A stretch of DNA of 64,000 bases from Calliphora vicina (GCF_958450345.1 NC_088783.1:98885302-98949301), one strand, 5' to 3'. Counted from the stretch's first letter, positions 1-11,908 are shown. Notes: generated from the sequence alone by a model not told the origin. Made by a program: numbers and translations.

Positions 1-470
1 AACAAAGGATATGTATCATTTTTATACACTTCACCTTCGTGAGAAGGGTAAGTTTCTTGATCCTTATAGATAGCGGTGTCGATTAAGCCATGTCCGTCTG
101 TCCGTCTGTTGAAATCAATTTTCTGAAGACCCCAGATATCTTCGGGATCCAAATCTTCAATAATTCTGTCAGACATACTTTCGAGAAGTTTCCTATTTAA
201 AATCAGCAAAATCGGTCCACAAATGGCTGAGATATGAGGAAAAATCCAGGACAACCTCGATTTTTGACCTATATCTGGATTACTAAGTCATTAATATAGA
301 CAATATGGATATCTAATGATAGATATTTCAAATACCTGTGCAACGACGTATATAAGACCATAGTAAGTTGGACCTACAATGGGTCAAAATCGGAAAAAAT
401 ATTTTTTAATCCGAATTTTTTTTTCACCAAAAAAAAAATTTTTAAAATAAAAATTCGAAAAAAATAGATT
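1..470 (+). repeat. Interspersed repeat family A, copy 1
   Basis: From base 18 on this matches the dispersed family seen at 6100, 16499, 21869, 35160 and 54397 (+) and 8828-9860 (-). Shared blocks are the 'TTCACCTTCGTGAGAAGGGTA' start, 'AGATAGCGGTGTCGAT', 'CATGTCCGTCTGT', and a long block near 280-400 ending in 'GGACCTACAATGGGTCAAA'. No protein is encoded. It lacks the hairpin 3' end seen in copies 3 and 4. It is a fly-type non-autonomous repeat whose class I cannot fix from sequence alone. Confidence 0.75.
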
Positions 471-627
471 TTTTGAAATATTCTGTAGTTAAGATCGAGT
501 TTCTAAGTCACATCCTGTTTTAATGAGAAACAGATTTCTAGTAAAAACTTTGAAATCTACGATTCATTGATATGAGATTAAAAATTTCATAATCTGATTT
601 TGCACGCATCTATTAAAAAATATTAGC

Positions 628-962
628 GGAAATCACTCTTCGTTGCAAACTACCCTACAAATCATGCATATATTGCAACTGCTATATTACCCTTTAACTT
701 ATGAGGTGGTGGTAAATTGTACACCCTCTCTTCATTTTTTTAAAGTGCATTTTTGTTTCAAATAACATTTTGCTTTCTGTTGTTAAAAAGCAAATATTAA
801 CGAAAAAATGTTTTTTAAATTAAAATTTTTGTCAAAAATTTTCACGTCATAAGTTAAAGGTTACTACTGTTGTTGTGTTACTGAAAAATATAGCACGTAC
901 GCTAGATTTCGAACATGTGCAAGGTTTGTAGAAGATGTTTGCAACAAAGTGTGATTTACCCT
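628..962. mobile_element. Hairpin MITE, imperfect long inverted repeats
   Basis: The left side 'AATCACTCTTCGTTGCAAAC' pairs with the complement of 'GTTTGCAACAAAGTGTGATT' near 938-957. Further in, 'CCTTTAACTTATGAGGTGG' (691) pairs with 'CACGTCATAAGTTAAAGG' (843). The arms diverge between these blocks. No coding sequence or clear target duplication was seen, so it is a fold-back MITE of unassigned superfamily. Confidence 0.55.
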
Positions 963-1447
963 ATTAACTTTGAACCTATATGTATATAGAAACTGAAGTG
1001 AAGGTAATTTCGAAATTCTGGTAGCTTTGAATTTTGTATGGTCATGGAATATTACAAATATTATCGAATTCTGAAGAGTAAAGGTTCAAAAATTCATTAT
1101 TTTGTATCGATATTTATTTAAAAGTAATTAGGAACAACATTTTCTTTTTATCCATAGTATGCTAGGTTCGAACGATTTGGGTTCCTCGAATAACGGTATC
1201 GGTTAAAGTTTTCAATCTATTTTCGTTTCGGTAACAGTATTTGACAATATGTTGGTAAACCAAAACCCGGATACCGATATTATGATTCAATTAGCAAAAA
1301 ATAACAAAAAACTAAATTAATTCTCTTTTTTCATCTTGGACCAGACTCAGGAAAATAGATTATGGGAGGGGGAGTAGTGTTTGTGGACGTTCGATTTGAA
1401 CATTCCTACATTGAATTTCTTTTCTTAATTTTCTTTTACATATATAT
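963..1447. other. Non-coding stretch, nothing recognised
   Basis: This AT-rich sequence has no supported ORF. It contains an unusual patch near 1180-1300 with GGTATCGG and CCCGGATACCG motifs, but no repeat partner was identified within the window. Confidence 0.4.
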
Positions 1448-1644
1448 TTGGGGTATTCACACGGTCTGCTTGTTGTTGTGTTTTAAACAAAAAAAAGTAT
1501 TATTTTATGACAAAACAATAAAAATAGTTCAAATAGTCTTATTAGTTTAGAACTTTTTGGTTTGAAACACAACAAAATTTTGATTAAACTATCACAATAT
1601 ATTAGGACAATATGACCAAATAGTAGACCGTGTGAATACCCCAA
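1448..1644. mobile_element. Short hairpin MITE with TTGG...CCAA ends
   Basis: The end 'TTGGGGTATTCACACGGTCT' at 1448 is matched by 'AGACCGTGTGAATACCCCAA' ending at 1644. An inner pair, 'GTTGTTGTGTTTTAAACAAAA' and 'TTTTGGTTTGAAACACAACA', makes most of the element fold back on itself. The termini resemble those of the element at 53221-53476 (TTGG..ATTCACA.GGTCT), suggesting one family. The reading frame at 1362-1550 lies across it and is not a gene. Confidence 0.75.
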
Positions 1645-1774
1645 TTGTGTCTTCATTATTTAATGAACTAACAACAAATATTTGAAGTCTTATATCTAAT
1701 AACCATAATTTAACAAAAAATGGTTTATCCATTGTTGCTCTGATTAAATTGGCATTCTTCTGTCTTGTCTTTGG

Positions 1775-2245
1775 ATTAGGTCTGCAGTGTCCCTCCTTCA
1801 TAATCGAATGTGGCGCCACTGTTATCTAATATGTTGCGGGCCAGTGGATTTGGGTGGATTTCGAGCATTTTTAAATATTTTTCTACGTGTTTATTGATCT
1901 CAGTTTTTACAAAGGGCACGTTTAGAGCTCTGTGTATCATCCATAAAAACTTGTTTTGGCGTCTTTGGATTTTTTCAACATTTGACCATATCGGTTTTAT
2001 GATCATGTTATAAAGTAGAAGTTTACAATCTAAACTAAGCGTAGAGTTTCTGCCAATGAGCCAATTAATTTAAATTGATTTCAATTTCATTTGAGTAAAC
2101 TTTGCATCTATATGATTCTTCCATGTAAGGCGACGATCGAGATTGTTTGGTTATTGATATGAATAGTGGGGCATGATTCTCTACGCAATGTAAATGTTTT
2201 ATATGTAAATTTTTGTTCGTTGACTCTAATTTTCCATTGTTTTAA
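1775..2245 (-). pseudogene. Jockey-type LINE fragment, C-terminal end of reverse transcriptase ORF
   Basis: Read on the minus strand in shifting frames, this carries blocks typical of the end of jockey-clade ORF2: 'RRLTWKNHIDAKFTQMKLKS' (about 2140-2080), 'NWLIGRNSTLSLDCKLLLYN' (about 2065-2007), 'MIIKPIW' and then 'NVEKIQRRQNKFLWMIHRA' and 'HPNPLARNIL' (about 1980-1830). Upstream, 'KQWKIRVNEQKFTYKTFTLR' begins near 2245. The piece between IKPIW and NVEKIQ is missing compared with the family. Catalytic RT motifs are absent and frameshifts are present, so it is a dead 5'-truncated copy in host non-coding DNA. Confidence 0.8.
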
Positions 2246-3187
2246 CCTTTATGCCAACGGCAACATACCTGGGTATGTTTTGCATTTTCAAAATGCTGTA
2301 GCTCTGAATTGGATAATCGGATCGACCTGAAATTTCTTTATATCCTAGCCAAAAGTGTTTTAAGCAATTATCCCAAGTTTTGTTTGGTTAGGATCACCCG
2401 CTTGGAAGATAAAGCCCATTTACAAAGTTAGTAAAACGCATGCAAAAATATCTGTCAAACAGAAAAAGAGTTATTTAAAAATCGTGACTGACTCCAAAGT
2501 TATAAGTATTTGAATTTAAAAAATGTTAAAAAGTCGATTTTTCGATAGTTTTTGGAAAAAAAGAACTTTTTTTATTTCTAAGTTATCTAAACAATTTCTA
2601 AGAAGATGTATTACAAATTTGTACTTTTTGAAAAGCTAACTTTACAGTAAATATTTTAAATGAAAACAAATTTGAACCAGGTCCATCCAAAAAACGACTA
2701 TTTTTTATCTAAAATTTAGGACAAAAATTCTCAAATCGCATACTCGATATCAAAATATAGTAACTCATTTTAGATGGCCAAATATGTTTTTAATTCTTTT
2801 GTAAAGCACTCCGATAACCCCGCCCTTGGTATCGATATTATAACCAAAAAACTAAAAAAACTCATTTTTGGGGTTTTTCAACAATTTTTTTAGGAAATGC
2901 GGGATTCTTGATTACAAATTTCAAAATTAGTTTTTAATTTTATATTTTCGATGGCAAAATCTATATAACTGTAAAATTTTATTAAAAAATATTCATAAAT
3001 AAAAATTTAATTTAAATTTGAAAGATTTGTATCTTTGCAAAAACTCAATAAAAAGCAATTTTTGCCTTATTTTTCAAAAAAAGTATTAAATGAATTTCTT
3101 AATTATTAAAAAATAGTCAAAATCCCCTATCCATTGATATATAACATGTCCACCTTATGTTTTTTACGTGGCAAATAAATTAGGGAA
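2246..3187. other. Non-coding stretch, possible decayed repeat
   Basis: No gene is supported here. The block at 2250-2470 (containing 'GGCAACATACCTGGGTATGT') is less AT-rich than its surroundings and looks like a decayed dispersed repeat, but no second copy or terminal structure is visible in the window. Confidence 0.35.
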
Positions 3188-3309
3188 AACTTAACAACTC
3201 GCAGAGAATTTACCTAATATAGAAATTCATAAAAAGTATGTTGCCTACTTAACAGCATTTTTATGAATGTAAATAACAGTGTTAGGTAAATTCTCTGCGA
3301 GTTAAGTTT
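3188..3309. mobile_element. Palindromic MITE, about 120 bp
   Basis: The left arm 'AACTCGCAGAGAATTTACCT' (from 3195) is the exact complement of 'AGGTAAATTCTCTGCGAGTT' near 3284-3303. Inner arms 'ATTCATAAAAAGTATG' and 'GCATTTTTATGAAT' extend the hairpin. The whole unit can fold into one long stem. It is non-coding. Confidence 0.75.
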
Positions 3310-3954
3310 GGAACGAGTGAATACTTTGGACTCAATTTTCCATGACTCGAACACACAAATCGGCCGTAATACCATTCGCGTTTGAGGTTGGCCTGCAGCT
3401 ATTCTAACGATTTTAGTCTAAAAGGATTTAATGGCATGAACGAGGTGTGGGACGGTTTCGGTGATCAAAAATTGGAAAGTAAACTTTTATAAAAAAAAAA
3501 CTGTAATAATTTGCAAACGTTCTTAAAGCATGATCAAATGACATAAACTGCGAAGCCAACTTCAATCCTATTCGATAACTGTCAAAAACAAAATACGTCG
3601 TACCTTCTGAAAAACCCTTTAGTACTTGTGTGTGTGTATAGTGTGTTAGTCGAAATGTTTCGGGGTTACAGATTCGCATAATATGTTAGGGAATCGCAGT
3701 ATTGACTGGAAATGTAACCAATTTAACCATTTTCAGGCTATAGATTTTATTTTCATATAAACACTGGATCTGTTTAACTATAATTGTTAATTTTGTTATC
3801 TTTTTGTCTTTTATTTATATTATTGTAAACTAAAAGGAATTGGAATCGGGAAATGGTGATGATGATAACGATAATGAAAAGTACAATTGTCTTTATGTAA
3901 TAATATGGAAAGTTTTTGGTAATTATTGTACCAAACCAATATGTATTCAAAATA

Positions 3955-4269
3955 CACTGCAGTCGCGATAATATGAACACCCCAAAATATGAACACTTTT
4001 TACTTCCATAGGGTACTCTAAAATATGAACTTTAAAGCTTTTTAAAATATGAAGAACTTATTTTTGTTTTTTTAAACGTATTTTATCTATCTACACAGAG
4101 TTAATATATAAATCAACAGGGTAGCAGCTAAATTCTAATTCAACAGCTTAATAATTTTTTGGACTTCCCTAGCTGTAGATGGGAATTAGATGCCATTCGC
4201 AAATATTAACAATCTTGCAAAAGTGAACTGGCCTGGATTTAATTAGTTCATATTATCGCGAGTGCACTG
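3955..4269. mobile_element. MITE with 25-bp ends inserted at TA
   Basis: The left end 'CACTGCAGTCGCGATAATAT' is matched by the complement of 'ATATTATCGCGAGTGCACTG' ending at 4269. TA dinucleotides flank both ends (3953-3954 and 4270-4271), as for Tc1/mariner-type insertion. The interior repeats 'AAAATATGAAC' several times on the left side. A related right end lies at 47095-47158. Confidence 0.8.
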
Positions 4270-4928
4270 TATTACTTAATTATCTATATATAGTTACATA
4301 TACATATGTATTTAGATACATACCTACATATATTTAATATAATATGCATTAATAGTTGATTGATTCATGGATGATGTTGTAAAGTTGTATGATTTTACAG
4401 AGCAGCTGGAATAATACAAACAAACTAATTTTATTGTGAATTGAATAACTATTTATTTATGCTTCATTTGAGTGCAACATTTTGAATGGATGATTTTGGA
4501 AACATGTAGTAAAAATTAGATTTAGACATATTTATATAATATTGTGTTGAACTGAACCTACACTGGTAGCTTATTCTCATTCGGCGACAAAAACAAAAAT
4601 GTGTAGGCACTGAGAACAAAATTAAAATATTTTAAATGTTGAAAACACTTGTAGCTTTAAATGTACTCTAAACTCTATGGCACATACGTAAATAGTTAAT
4701 ACATATCTACATAATATAATATACAATATATTTAACCAATAAAAACAGCAATTAAAATTCCTAACTAAGTGGCACAACGTACTAAGTATTTATATATATA
4801 TATATGTTTATTCACAATTACATCACTCCCCTTTTCCATAAAATAGTACTCGTATATGTGTTATGTATGTAATGATAATGACTGTGAATTGAGAATTGAT
4901 GCTTAGAATTCGAAATCCGTAACTAATA
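4270..4928. other. Non-coding, AT-rich
   Basis: Only simple AT-rich sequence with short 'TACATA' and 'TATATATA' runs is visible. No gene or repeat boundary could be recognised. Confidence 0.4.
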
Positions 4929-5083
4929 TGAGGAGCCGCAGAACAAAAGTTACTTTTTCGAATTCTTTTACAAATTGATTTTTTGGTATTTTTATAATAT
5001 TTGGGTTGAAATCTTCTAGAAAAAATCAATTTCCCAAAATTTTTAAATTTTCAAAAAAGTACCTTTTGTTCTGCGGCTCCTCA
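4929..5083. mobile_element. MITE with TGAGGAGCCGCAGAAC ends, copy 1
   Basis: The ends 'TGAGGAGCCGCAGAACAAAA' and its complement (5064-5083) form terminal inverted repeats of about 35 bp, flanked by TA on both sides. A second copy with almost the same ends lies at 57147-57337. The interiors share only a subterminal 'TTTTGGGAAATTG' near the right end. It is non-coding. Confidence 0.85.
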
Positions 5084-5639
5084 TATTATGTATTCTGAAA
5101 ACAAAGGACGGTTTTGTATTTTATAAAATACTAGTTAAGCAATCCGGACTTTGGAAACCAATCTCAGTAAAATGAAAATGAACTGAAACCAAAAAGTGGA
5201 TGATTTTCAATATTTCATATGAAAATTAAATGAAACATAAACGTGGCAGTAAGTCGGTAAATAGTGGTCCAAATGGTAAAAGTACATACATATTATGAAA
5301 AATATATAAAGCATAAACGTCCCTCTTAGTGCGTGTTTAATTTCATGATTTTAGTTTCATTATTATAAATTATTCAAAAAGTACCATTCGAATAAAGTAA
5401 AAGTACTAATAATCTCCCCCTTTGGATTTCATGATTTTGGGACCATTATTCTAAAATTTAATAGAAGCTATTTTAAAATTAGATTCTAAAGAAATTATTA
5501 TTGATATTTTGAAGTTTTAACTTTAAGAATATCGTTATTTCACTAAAACGAAGAAGTCATCGAGAAAAACTAAAAGTATGGACTCCCACAAAACAGAATT
5601 GCTACATGAGAATTCCTGCATATTTTTGTCGTTCACTTT

Positions 5640-6800
5640 TGTATCACTGTGTTATTATAAAAAATTCAAAAAGTACTTCACTCTGCAGTATAACAGATAA
5701 CATTTTTTACCTACTATATATCGAGCCCTTAGCGCCAAATTATCGTAAGCGACAAAACACAAATTTTACAAGAGAAGGTTTTTTTGATTATTTTGAAATT
5801 TATACATAGAATTAAAAATGTTATGATGCGATATAATATAATTTCGTTCAAGCTATTTGTCTATTTTTCAAAAATATTTATAACTTTTGACAATTAAAAA
5901 ATTCATGGAATACTTTATTGAAAAATATGACAAAAAATGTTTTTTATTTATTTTTATTTATCAATATTTTTAATGAAATTTTACAGTTATATAGATTTTT
6001 CATTTGAAAATGGAAAAATAAAAAGCAATTTTTAAATTTGTTATCGTGAATCAGGCAATTCCTAAAAATGTTTTGAGAAATCCCAAAAATGAGAAAAATT
6101 TTTATACCCTTCACCATGAGTGGCCAGGGTATATATAAGTTTGTCATTCCGTTTGTAATTTCTACATTTTTCATTTGCGACCCCACAAAGTATATATATT
6201 CTGGATCGTTATAGATAGCGGAGTCGATATATCCCTGTCCGTCTGTGTGTTGAAATCAACTTTCCGAAGCCCCCAAAAAACTTACATACACGATTGATAC
6301 ATCAATATTTCCGAAATTCTTCCTTGGTTGCTATTTAAATTCTTGAAAATCGGTCCACAAATGGCTGAGATATAAAGAAAAAACAAGGACAACATCGATT
6401 TTTGACCCATATCTGGATTACTAAATCATTAATATAGACAATATGGATATCTAATGATAGATATTTCAAAGACCTGTGCAGTGACGTATATAAGACCATA
6501 TTAAGTTTGACCTACAATGGCTCAAAATCGGAAAAAAATATTATTTAATCCGAACTAAATATTAAAAAAAAAAATTTTAAATAAATTTTGTATAATAATA
6601 ATATCTATATATTTTTGAAGTTACTAACAATTTTGATATTCTGAGAACGCTAAAACATCAGTCGGTCATTAAAATTTTAATTTCTGCAATAAAAAAAATT
6701 TAGAAAATGTCGCTTACGATAATTTAATGCTAAGGGCTCGATATGTTAAATAATTTAAAATATTAAAAAAGTACCATTCGGAGTACCAAAGAGTATCCTC
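5640..6800. mobile_element. Fold-back element carrying a family A insertion
   Basis: The block 'TCGAGCCCTTAGCG' followed by 'AATTATCGTAAGCGACA' at about 5721-5754 is repeated inverted at about 6705-6742. The inverted similarity continues outward to 'AAAAAGTAC' blocks near 5665 and 6765. Between the arms sits family A copy 2 (6100-6560), which appears to have inserted into the loop. Exact ends and a target duplication could not be fixed. Confidence 0.6.
6100..6560 (+). repeat. Interspersed repeat family A, copy 2
   Basis: It begins with 'TTTTATACCCTTCACCATGA' and carries the family blocks 'GTTTGTCATTCCGTTTGTAA', 'AGATAGCGGAGTCGAT', 'CCTGTCCGTCTGT' and 'ACCTACAATGGCTCAAAATC'. It lies inside the loop of a larger fold-back element, so it is the younger of the two insertions. 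Confidence 0.8.
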
Positions 6801-6814
6801 TTGAACACCCGTCA

Positions 6815-7060
6815 AATTGTTTAATATCAAAATACATACTTAATTTTGTTTACAAAACTTGTCTTCAATTTCCGTGCTCTGTCTTTGGTCTCTAAACCAG
6901 CATTGGCCTTAACTTTTCGTACCAAATAGTCCGAGTACTGAGCTAATGCTTTCCTTGCGGATGTGTTGGGAGCTCTTTTGAAAATGCTTTCTATTTTCAA
7001 ATAAGTATTTTGTTGTTTTAAATTTCTGTAGTTTATTCTTTTGATAAGCAAAATGAATTA
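6815..7060 (-). pseudogene. Tc1/mariner-like transposase fragment
   Basis: The minus-strand frame reads 'ESIFKRAPNTSARKALAQYS' followed by 'VRKVKANAGLETKDRARKLK' and 'TSFVNK', matching the linker between the DNA-binding and catalytic parts of a Tc1/mariner-type transposase. The catalytic acids are not included. It seems to belong to the same transposase family as the + strand relic just downstream, but in opposite orientation, so it is probably a separate insertion or an inverted piece. It is broken and non-functional. Confidence 0.65.
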
Positions 7061-7222
7061 TCAAAGGTCGAAGTTAAAATTTTATATATGAATGGTGTAA
7101 ACCCGTTCAACTTCAATTGTGAATAACTGTTTTTGCCTCTTATGTTTAATATTTGTCAAGTATAGACAGGGGGTAAAACGTTATTTGTTTTTCTAAAGTT
7201 AAACTAAATATAATACTTGTAC

Positions 7223-8284
7223 ATGGTGTTTTCTTTTCTGGCATAAATGATGCATTTAAAGAAGTGGCCACTTAAAATCCGTACGCACTGTAGTAATCAT
7301 AACAAAGCTTCCAGTTATCAAAATGGAAAAAGATTTACATATGTTTTTAACAACAAATGAATTGCAAGTCATTATGTTTAGTTTTAAAAAGTGTAGACAC
7401 AATGGAAAAAGAAGCTAGTGATAAAATTGTGCACAAATATCTAGAAAATCCGACTTTGTCTTGTTAAAAGAAACCCAAAATCTGATTTTTGGTAGATATC
7501 AGGTCAGAAATTTTACATCTCGGCAGCTCGAGGTTGTGTGGTCTTTAAATATGAATACGTAAAGTTGAACAAAAATATTAATTTGGCAGGCAATCCGCAG
7601 CTGCTGTTAGAAGAGTCAAGATTTTCAGAAATGTTTTTAAAGAATTTTCAGAATTATATATAAAAAGATAGTTTGGAAAAGCGATTGTTGTCATTTATAA
7701 GACATCACACATCTGATACAAAGTTTTAGTCAAGTTGTCATTACTCAATGACAAGTTGTCATTACTCAAATACAACTATGAAGTGGTATAATGAGAATAA
7801 TATTGATGTTATAGCAAAACACATCAATTAAACAAATTGCAAAAATCTTCGTCCAATCGAGATATATTGGAGAATTGTTAAACGTAAATTGAAAAAGAGT
7901 GCAGGTACAGTAAATAACCAGATTTTGATGAGAACAAAGTGGAATAAATATGCTGGAATAACGGTAGAAGTGGGAAGTAAAGTTGTGCAGCTATTAATAG
8001 GAGGCATACAAAGAAAGGACAGAAAATGTATTCGAAATAAAGAACCTGAATATATGCTACATGTTTCACCCTCAATTTTATCAAAGGGTTAGAAATTTTT
8101 ATGTAAGCAAAAAGTATAGTTTTATAATATTTCGAAGCCACATAAAAGAAAATTGCATAAATGGTAATGATTTTTGTTCTATTGTGATCGTTAAAAATGC
8201 AACACATTATGAGGGTATGGGTAACATTTAATAAATGGTACAAAATATATAGGCAACATTTTGTGTCAGAAAAGAAAACACCAT
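7223..8284 (+). mobile_element. Tc1/mariner-like DNA transposon relic with terminal inverted repeats
   Basis: The left end 'ATGGTGTTTTCTTTTCTGGC' at 7223 is matched by the complement of 'GTCAGAAAAGAAAACACCAT' ending at 8284. TA lies one base outside on the left and directly outside on the right, as expected for this superfamily. The 1062-bp interior holds a decayed transposase (7320-8090). A 17-bp block ('GACAAGTTGTCATTACT') is duplicated near 7735-7770. Confidence 0.85.
7320..8090 (+). pseudogene. Decayed Tc1/mariner-like transposase
   Basis: Pieces of the transposase can be read in order but in different frames. There is an N-terminal part near 7410 ('MEKEASDKIVHKYLENPTLS'), a stretch near 7770 ('YNENNIDVIAKHIN'), and the region around the last catalytic acid near 7850 ('NLRPIEIYWRIVKRKLKKSA'). 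It finishes with 'VVQLLIGGIQRKDRKCIRNK' near 8015. The Glu in 'RPIE' is the position of the third acid of the DD(E/D) triad; the first two acids are in a part that has been deleted or scrambled. Several stops and frameshifts make it inactive. Confidence 0.75.
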
Positions 8285-8827
8285 TAATGTGAGCAAAAAA
8301 TGGATCGCACTTTTGTGTTTGATGATCTAATTTTTCTCGGTTTTATATTTTAAATAATTAAAATATAATATATTGTTTTATATTAAAAATAAAACAAACT
8401 TTCTTCCATTTAAAAATGCGTTTTAATTTAAAAATAATGCGAAATTTATTCACATTTAAAATGCAGGGAATTTGAAGTGTTGAAAAACATCAAAATCGTC
8501 TGGGAAAAAATTCTCTTTGACGATTCCTTTTATGAAATTATATACTTAATTAGAATTATTGGTTAAATTAATTTCAAAAAAAATTGATTTTACAGCAGAT
8601 TGATTGAGATCCATAGAATTTTTTTTAAAAAGTATTTTATGCTTCACTTTCGATATTTTATCAATAATAGGTTAATTTCCTTCCAAGAAAAACCTGAGTA
8701 AAAATATGAGAAATTGTTTCTCATGCTAATATAAAAATTGTCAAAAAAAATTACAAATATTTTTCAAGGTACTTCTTCCATTTTTAAATAACAAAAGGCC
8801 AGATTTTCAAATCATTTTTTAAATAAA
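8285..8827. other. Non-coding, AT-rich
   Basis: No gene, repeat end or inverted repeat is recognised. The sequence is strongly AT-rich with poly-A and poly-T runs. Confidence 0.4.
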
Positions 8828-9860
8828 AAAAGTAAGAGTGCTATAATCGGCTGTGCCGACTTTTATATACCCTTCACCAAAGTAAACTTAAAGAAAAATA
8901 TTAAAAAAATGTTTAGTAAAAAATAATTTTGTTGAAAAAAAATTTGGAGTGATAAAATTGTTGGGGTATATCTCAGCTATTTGTGGGCCGATTTTAAGTT
9001 GTATCAATCATGTATGTAAGTTATTTGGTTAGACGGACCGACTGACATGGCTATATGAATGACTCCACTATATATAACGAAAAATACGTTTTTTGTTTAA
9101 AAAAATATTTAACCAAATAAATTTCGATCAAATTTAAATAATTCCAAAAGTTTTTTGGAATATTACTAAAATATATGTTAACCAAAGTATTATTAATCAA
9201 AGTATTATTTTTACGAAAATAAAAACACTAGTTATAATACAATTTTGTCATTCCTTTTGTAACATACCGAAATAAAAAAATTATACTTAAAAATATTTTT
9301 ATTTAAACAAAATTAAAATTATTTTTTTAATTGTTTTTCAAAATTTTTTTTAAATAAAGAATTTATGACAAAAAAATTTTTTGATGAAAAAAAATTCGGG
9401 TTAAAAATATTTTTCCCGATTTTGACCCATTGTAGGTCCAACTTACTATAGCCTTATATACATTGCAATGGACTTCTAAATATCTATCATTAGATATCCA
9501 TGTTGTCTATATTAATGACTTAGTTATCCAGATATAGATCAAAAATAGGCCAAAAATCGAGGTTTTCCCGGTTTTTTCCTAATATCTCAGCCATTTATGG
9601 GCCGATTTTGTCGCCATGTGAGCCGATAGCAACCGAGAATTGCCGATATATTGATGTATGAATCATGTATGTAAGTTATTTGGGGGCTTCGGAAAGTTGA
9701 TTTCAACATACAGACGGACAGAAGGACATGGATATATCGAATTCGCTATCTATAGCGATCCAGAATATACATACATATATACTTTGTGTGGTCGCAAATG
9801 AAAAATGTAAAAATTACAAACGGAATGACAAACTTATATATACCCTTGCCACTCATGGCG
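8828..9860 (-). repeat. Interspersed repeat family A, copy 3 (longest copy)
   Basis: Read on the minus strand from 9860 it has the family start ('TATACCCTTGCCACTCATGG' appears on the + strand at 9839), then the 'AGATAGCG', 'CATGTCC' and 'GACCTACAATGGGTC' blocks. It ends near 8828 with a small hairpin, TCGGCACAGCCGA, followed by AGCACTCTTACTT. This terminal hairpin is shared with copy 4, so about 1 kb is probably close to full length. The middle is AT-rich filler. No protein is seen. Confidence 0.8.
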
Positions 9861-9862
9861 AT

Positions 9863-10190
9863 GGGTATAATAATATATATACTGGATCCTCATAAGATTC
9901 TAAGACGATATAGCTATGGATGTCTGTTGATAACACTATAGGGTCCAAACCAAAGGAGCTAGCTGGCTGAAATTTTCCATAAATACTCTCTGTAGATAAG
10001 GTTTGGCATTGAAAATGGGAAATATCGGTCCATGATTTCACCTAGCCCCCATACAAATGTACACCCCCACCCTCCTTTTCTGAGGTTCGGTCCATATAAT
10101 CCCTACAACAGAAAAAGATTTTATTTTCACATATTGATGGTGAGTTTACAAGATTCACCAGATCCGAATATAACACTCTTACTTGTTTCT
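9863..10190 (+). repeat. Interspersed repeat family B, copy 1
   Basis: It carries 'CACCTAGCCCCCATACAAAT' (10030-10049) and 'GGTCCATGATTT', shared with the copy at 24178-24780, and ends with 'CACTCTTACTTGTTTC'. It starts head-to-head against family A copy 3. The two families share the 'CTTACTTG' terminal motif although their bodies differ. Confidence 0.7.
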
Positions 10191-11908
10191 TTTTTTTGTT
10201 AATCTTAAAAGCATATATTTAAATTGAAAAATAGTTCATCTGCTTTCATAAATCATTAAGAAAACTTCGGTAGACCTCTTCAAAGACTTTTCGCTAATTT
10301 TTCAAAGATTTATTTAATACTTTAGGTTGTCCATTGTTTTATAATAAAATAGTAATAACGTTTGGGCAAAAAAATATATTCCAATTTTCTTCATTAAACG
10401 TTTTACATAACATTTTTTAAATAAAGTTGTTTTTGTATTTTGATTGATTTCATATTTATTGGATTTTTATCCTTTTGAAAGTTTTTAAATTATCTGGTTT
10501 TCATATTTAGACTTTATGTTTCATATTTTAGTTTAATTTATCAAAGTATGAAGCCCACTTCATAATAGATTTGTTTCCGTAATTGCAAAAACTATTATTT
10601 TAACAATTATTTACATATGGGCAATGACTACTGAAAACTGAAAACCCAAAAACCCTTGAAACTATTTTTCAAGATGATTTGAATAAGAGAAAACACTAAA
10701 ATATTACATGTGTAAGTATTTAGAGCTTATTACAACATTTTATTGGCAAAAATAATAATTTAAACTGACTATATTTAAATTTTTAATTTAATTGACATGT
10801 TTTAGGCTAAAATTGCGGCGAAAAGTAGGCTCCCAATTAGCTTGTAGTATGAAATGAATTTGACTCTGATTGTTTTTTTGCTATTTTCGAATTGTTTATT
10901 GAAACCGAATGTATATTTTCTATTCATTTGTTTAGTTTTTGTATACATATATTTACAGAATATATATTGTTTTATTATAAGAGAAAAATCTGTCTCGTAC
11001 GGTATGTCACGTACGATATTAAATTTTATTTATTATAAAATCATCCAAAGATTGTTTTTATTTAAATATGACGGATTATAAAGGTATTTCGTTTAGTGTA
11101 AGAAATTAAAAGAAAACATAACGCCTCTCACGATTCGAATATTATCGCATATTTCTACATGACTTCCGTTTTATGTCACGTACGATATAACCTTATTTCG
11201 CTAGATATTTGGGACAACAATGTTTCGTAAGAACTTTTTATTATTTAAAAATATATTAGTACCCTCTGAATGGAACATTTTTGCAAAATCTATTCCACTC
11301 TATAGGCTTACAAATGTCACGTACGATGATATGGAATTGCCCATATCTATGTTTCTGCGTTTAAATAAATATGTTGCTTCCACTGTAAACATCCCTTGAA
11401 AATGTAGCTAGGTTTGTGAATCCGGCTTCAACCTTTAATTAACTTTTTAATTTTATTATGAATAAAGGTTATAAACTTTTAAGCATTCAAAATATTGCTC
11501 TAATTGTTTTAAATATTATCGACATTGACATAATTTTTTGGGGGAAAAACAAGTACATTTTTAATTGTACATATTAAATTGTATGAATCAAGAAGTTTTA
11601 CATTTGTATTTCTTTTAAACCCATTTTTAAGAATTATTTTTACCAAGAATATTCTCATGGATATAAGCTTAATAATATTTACAAAACATTATTCTCTTTT
11701 TTTTATCGATTTCAAACAATAATTCGAATTTAGAATAATTCGTTCACTTGTTATAAATTATTTGAATAATTTTAATATTTTTTATTAATAATGGAAAACA
11801 AAGTTATCAATTCAATTTGAATTAACAAAAAAAAAAACACATTAAGTAAGAATGTTCGATAATGTGGAATCACATTAGTACTCGTAATATTTTAAATGCG
11901 CAATGATA
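10191..11908. other. Non-coding stretch with three copies of TGTCACGTACGAT
   Basis: No gene is supported. The 13-mer TGTCACGTACGAT occurs at 11005-11017, 11174-11186 and 11315-11327, all on the + strand, within otherwise AT-rich unique sequence. A fourth partial version ('CTCGTACGGTATG') is at 10994. The ORF at 10854-11081 overlaps the first copy and has no recognisable domain. Confidence 0.5.

Noticed and set aside
7878..8243. 121-codon minus-strand ORF
   Set aside because: It lies antisense to the decayed Tc1/mariner transposase and its right inverted repeat; hydrophobic, low-complexity translation with no domain.
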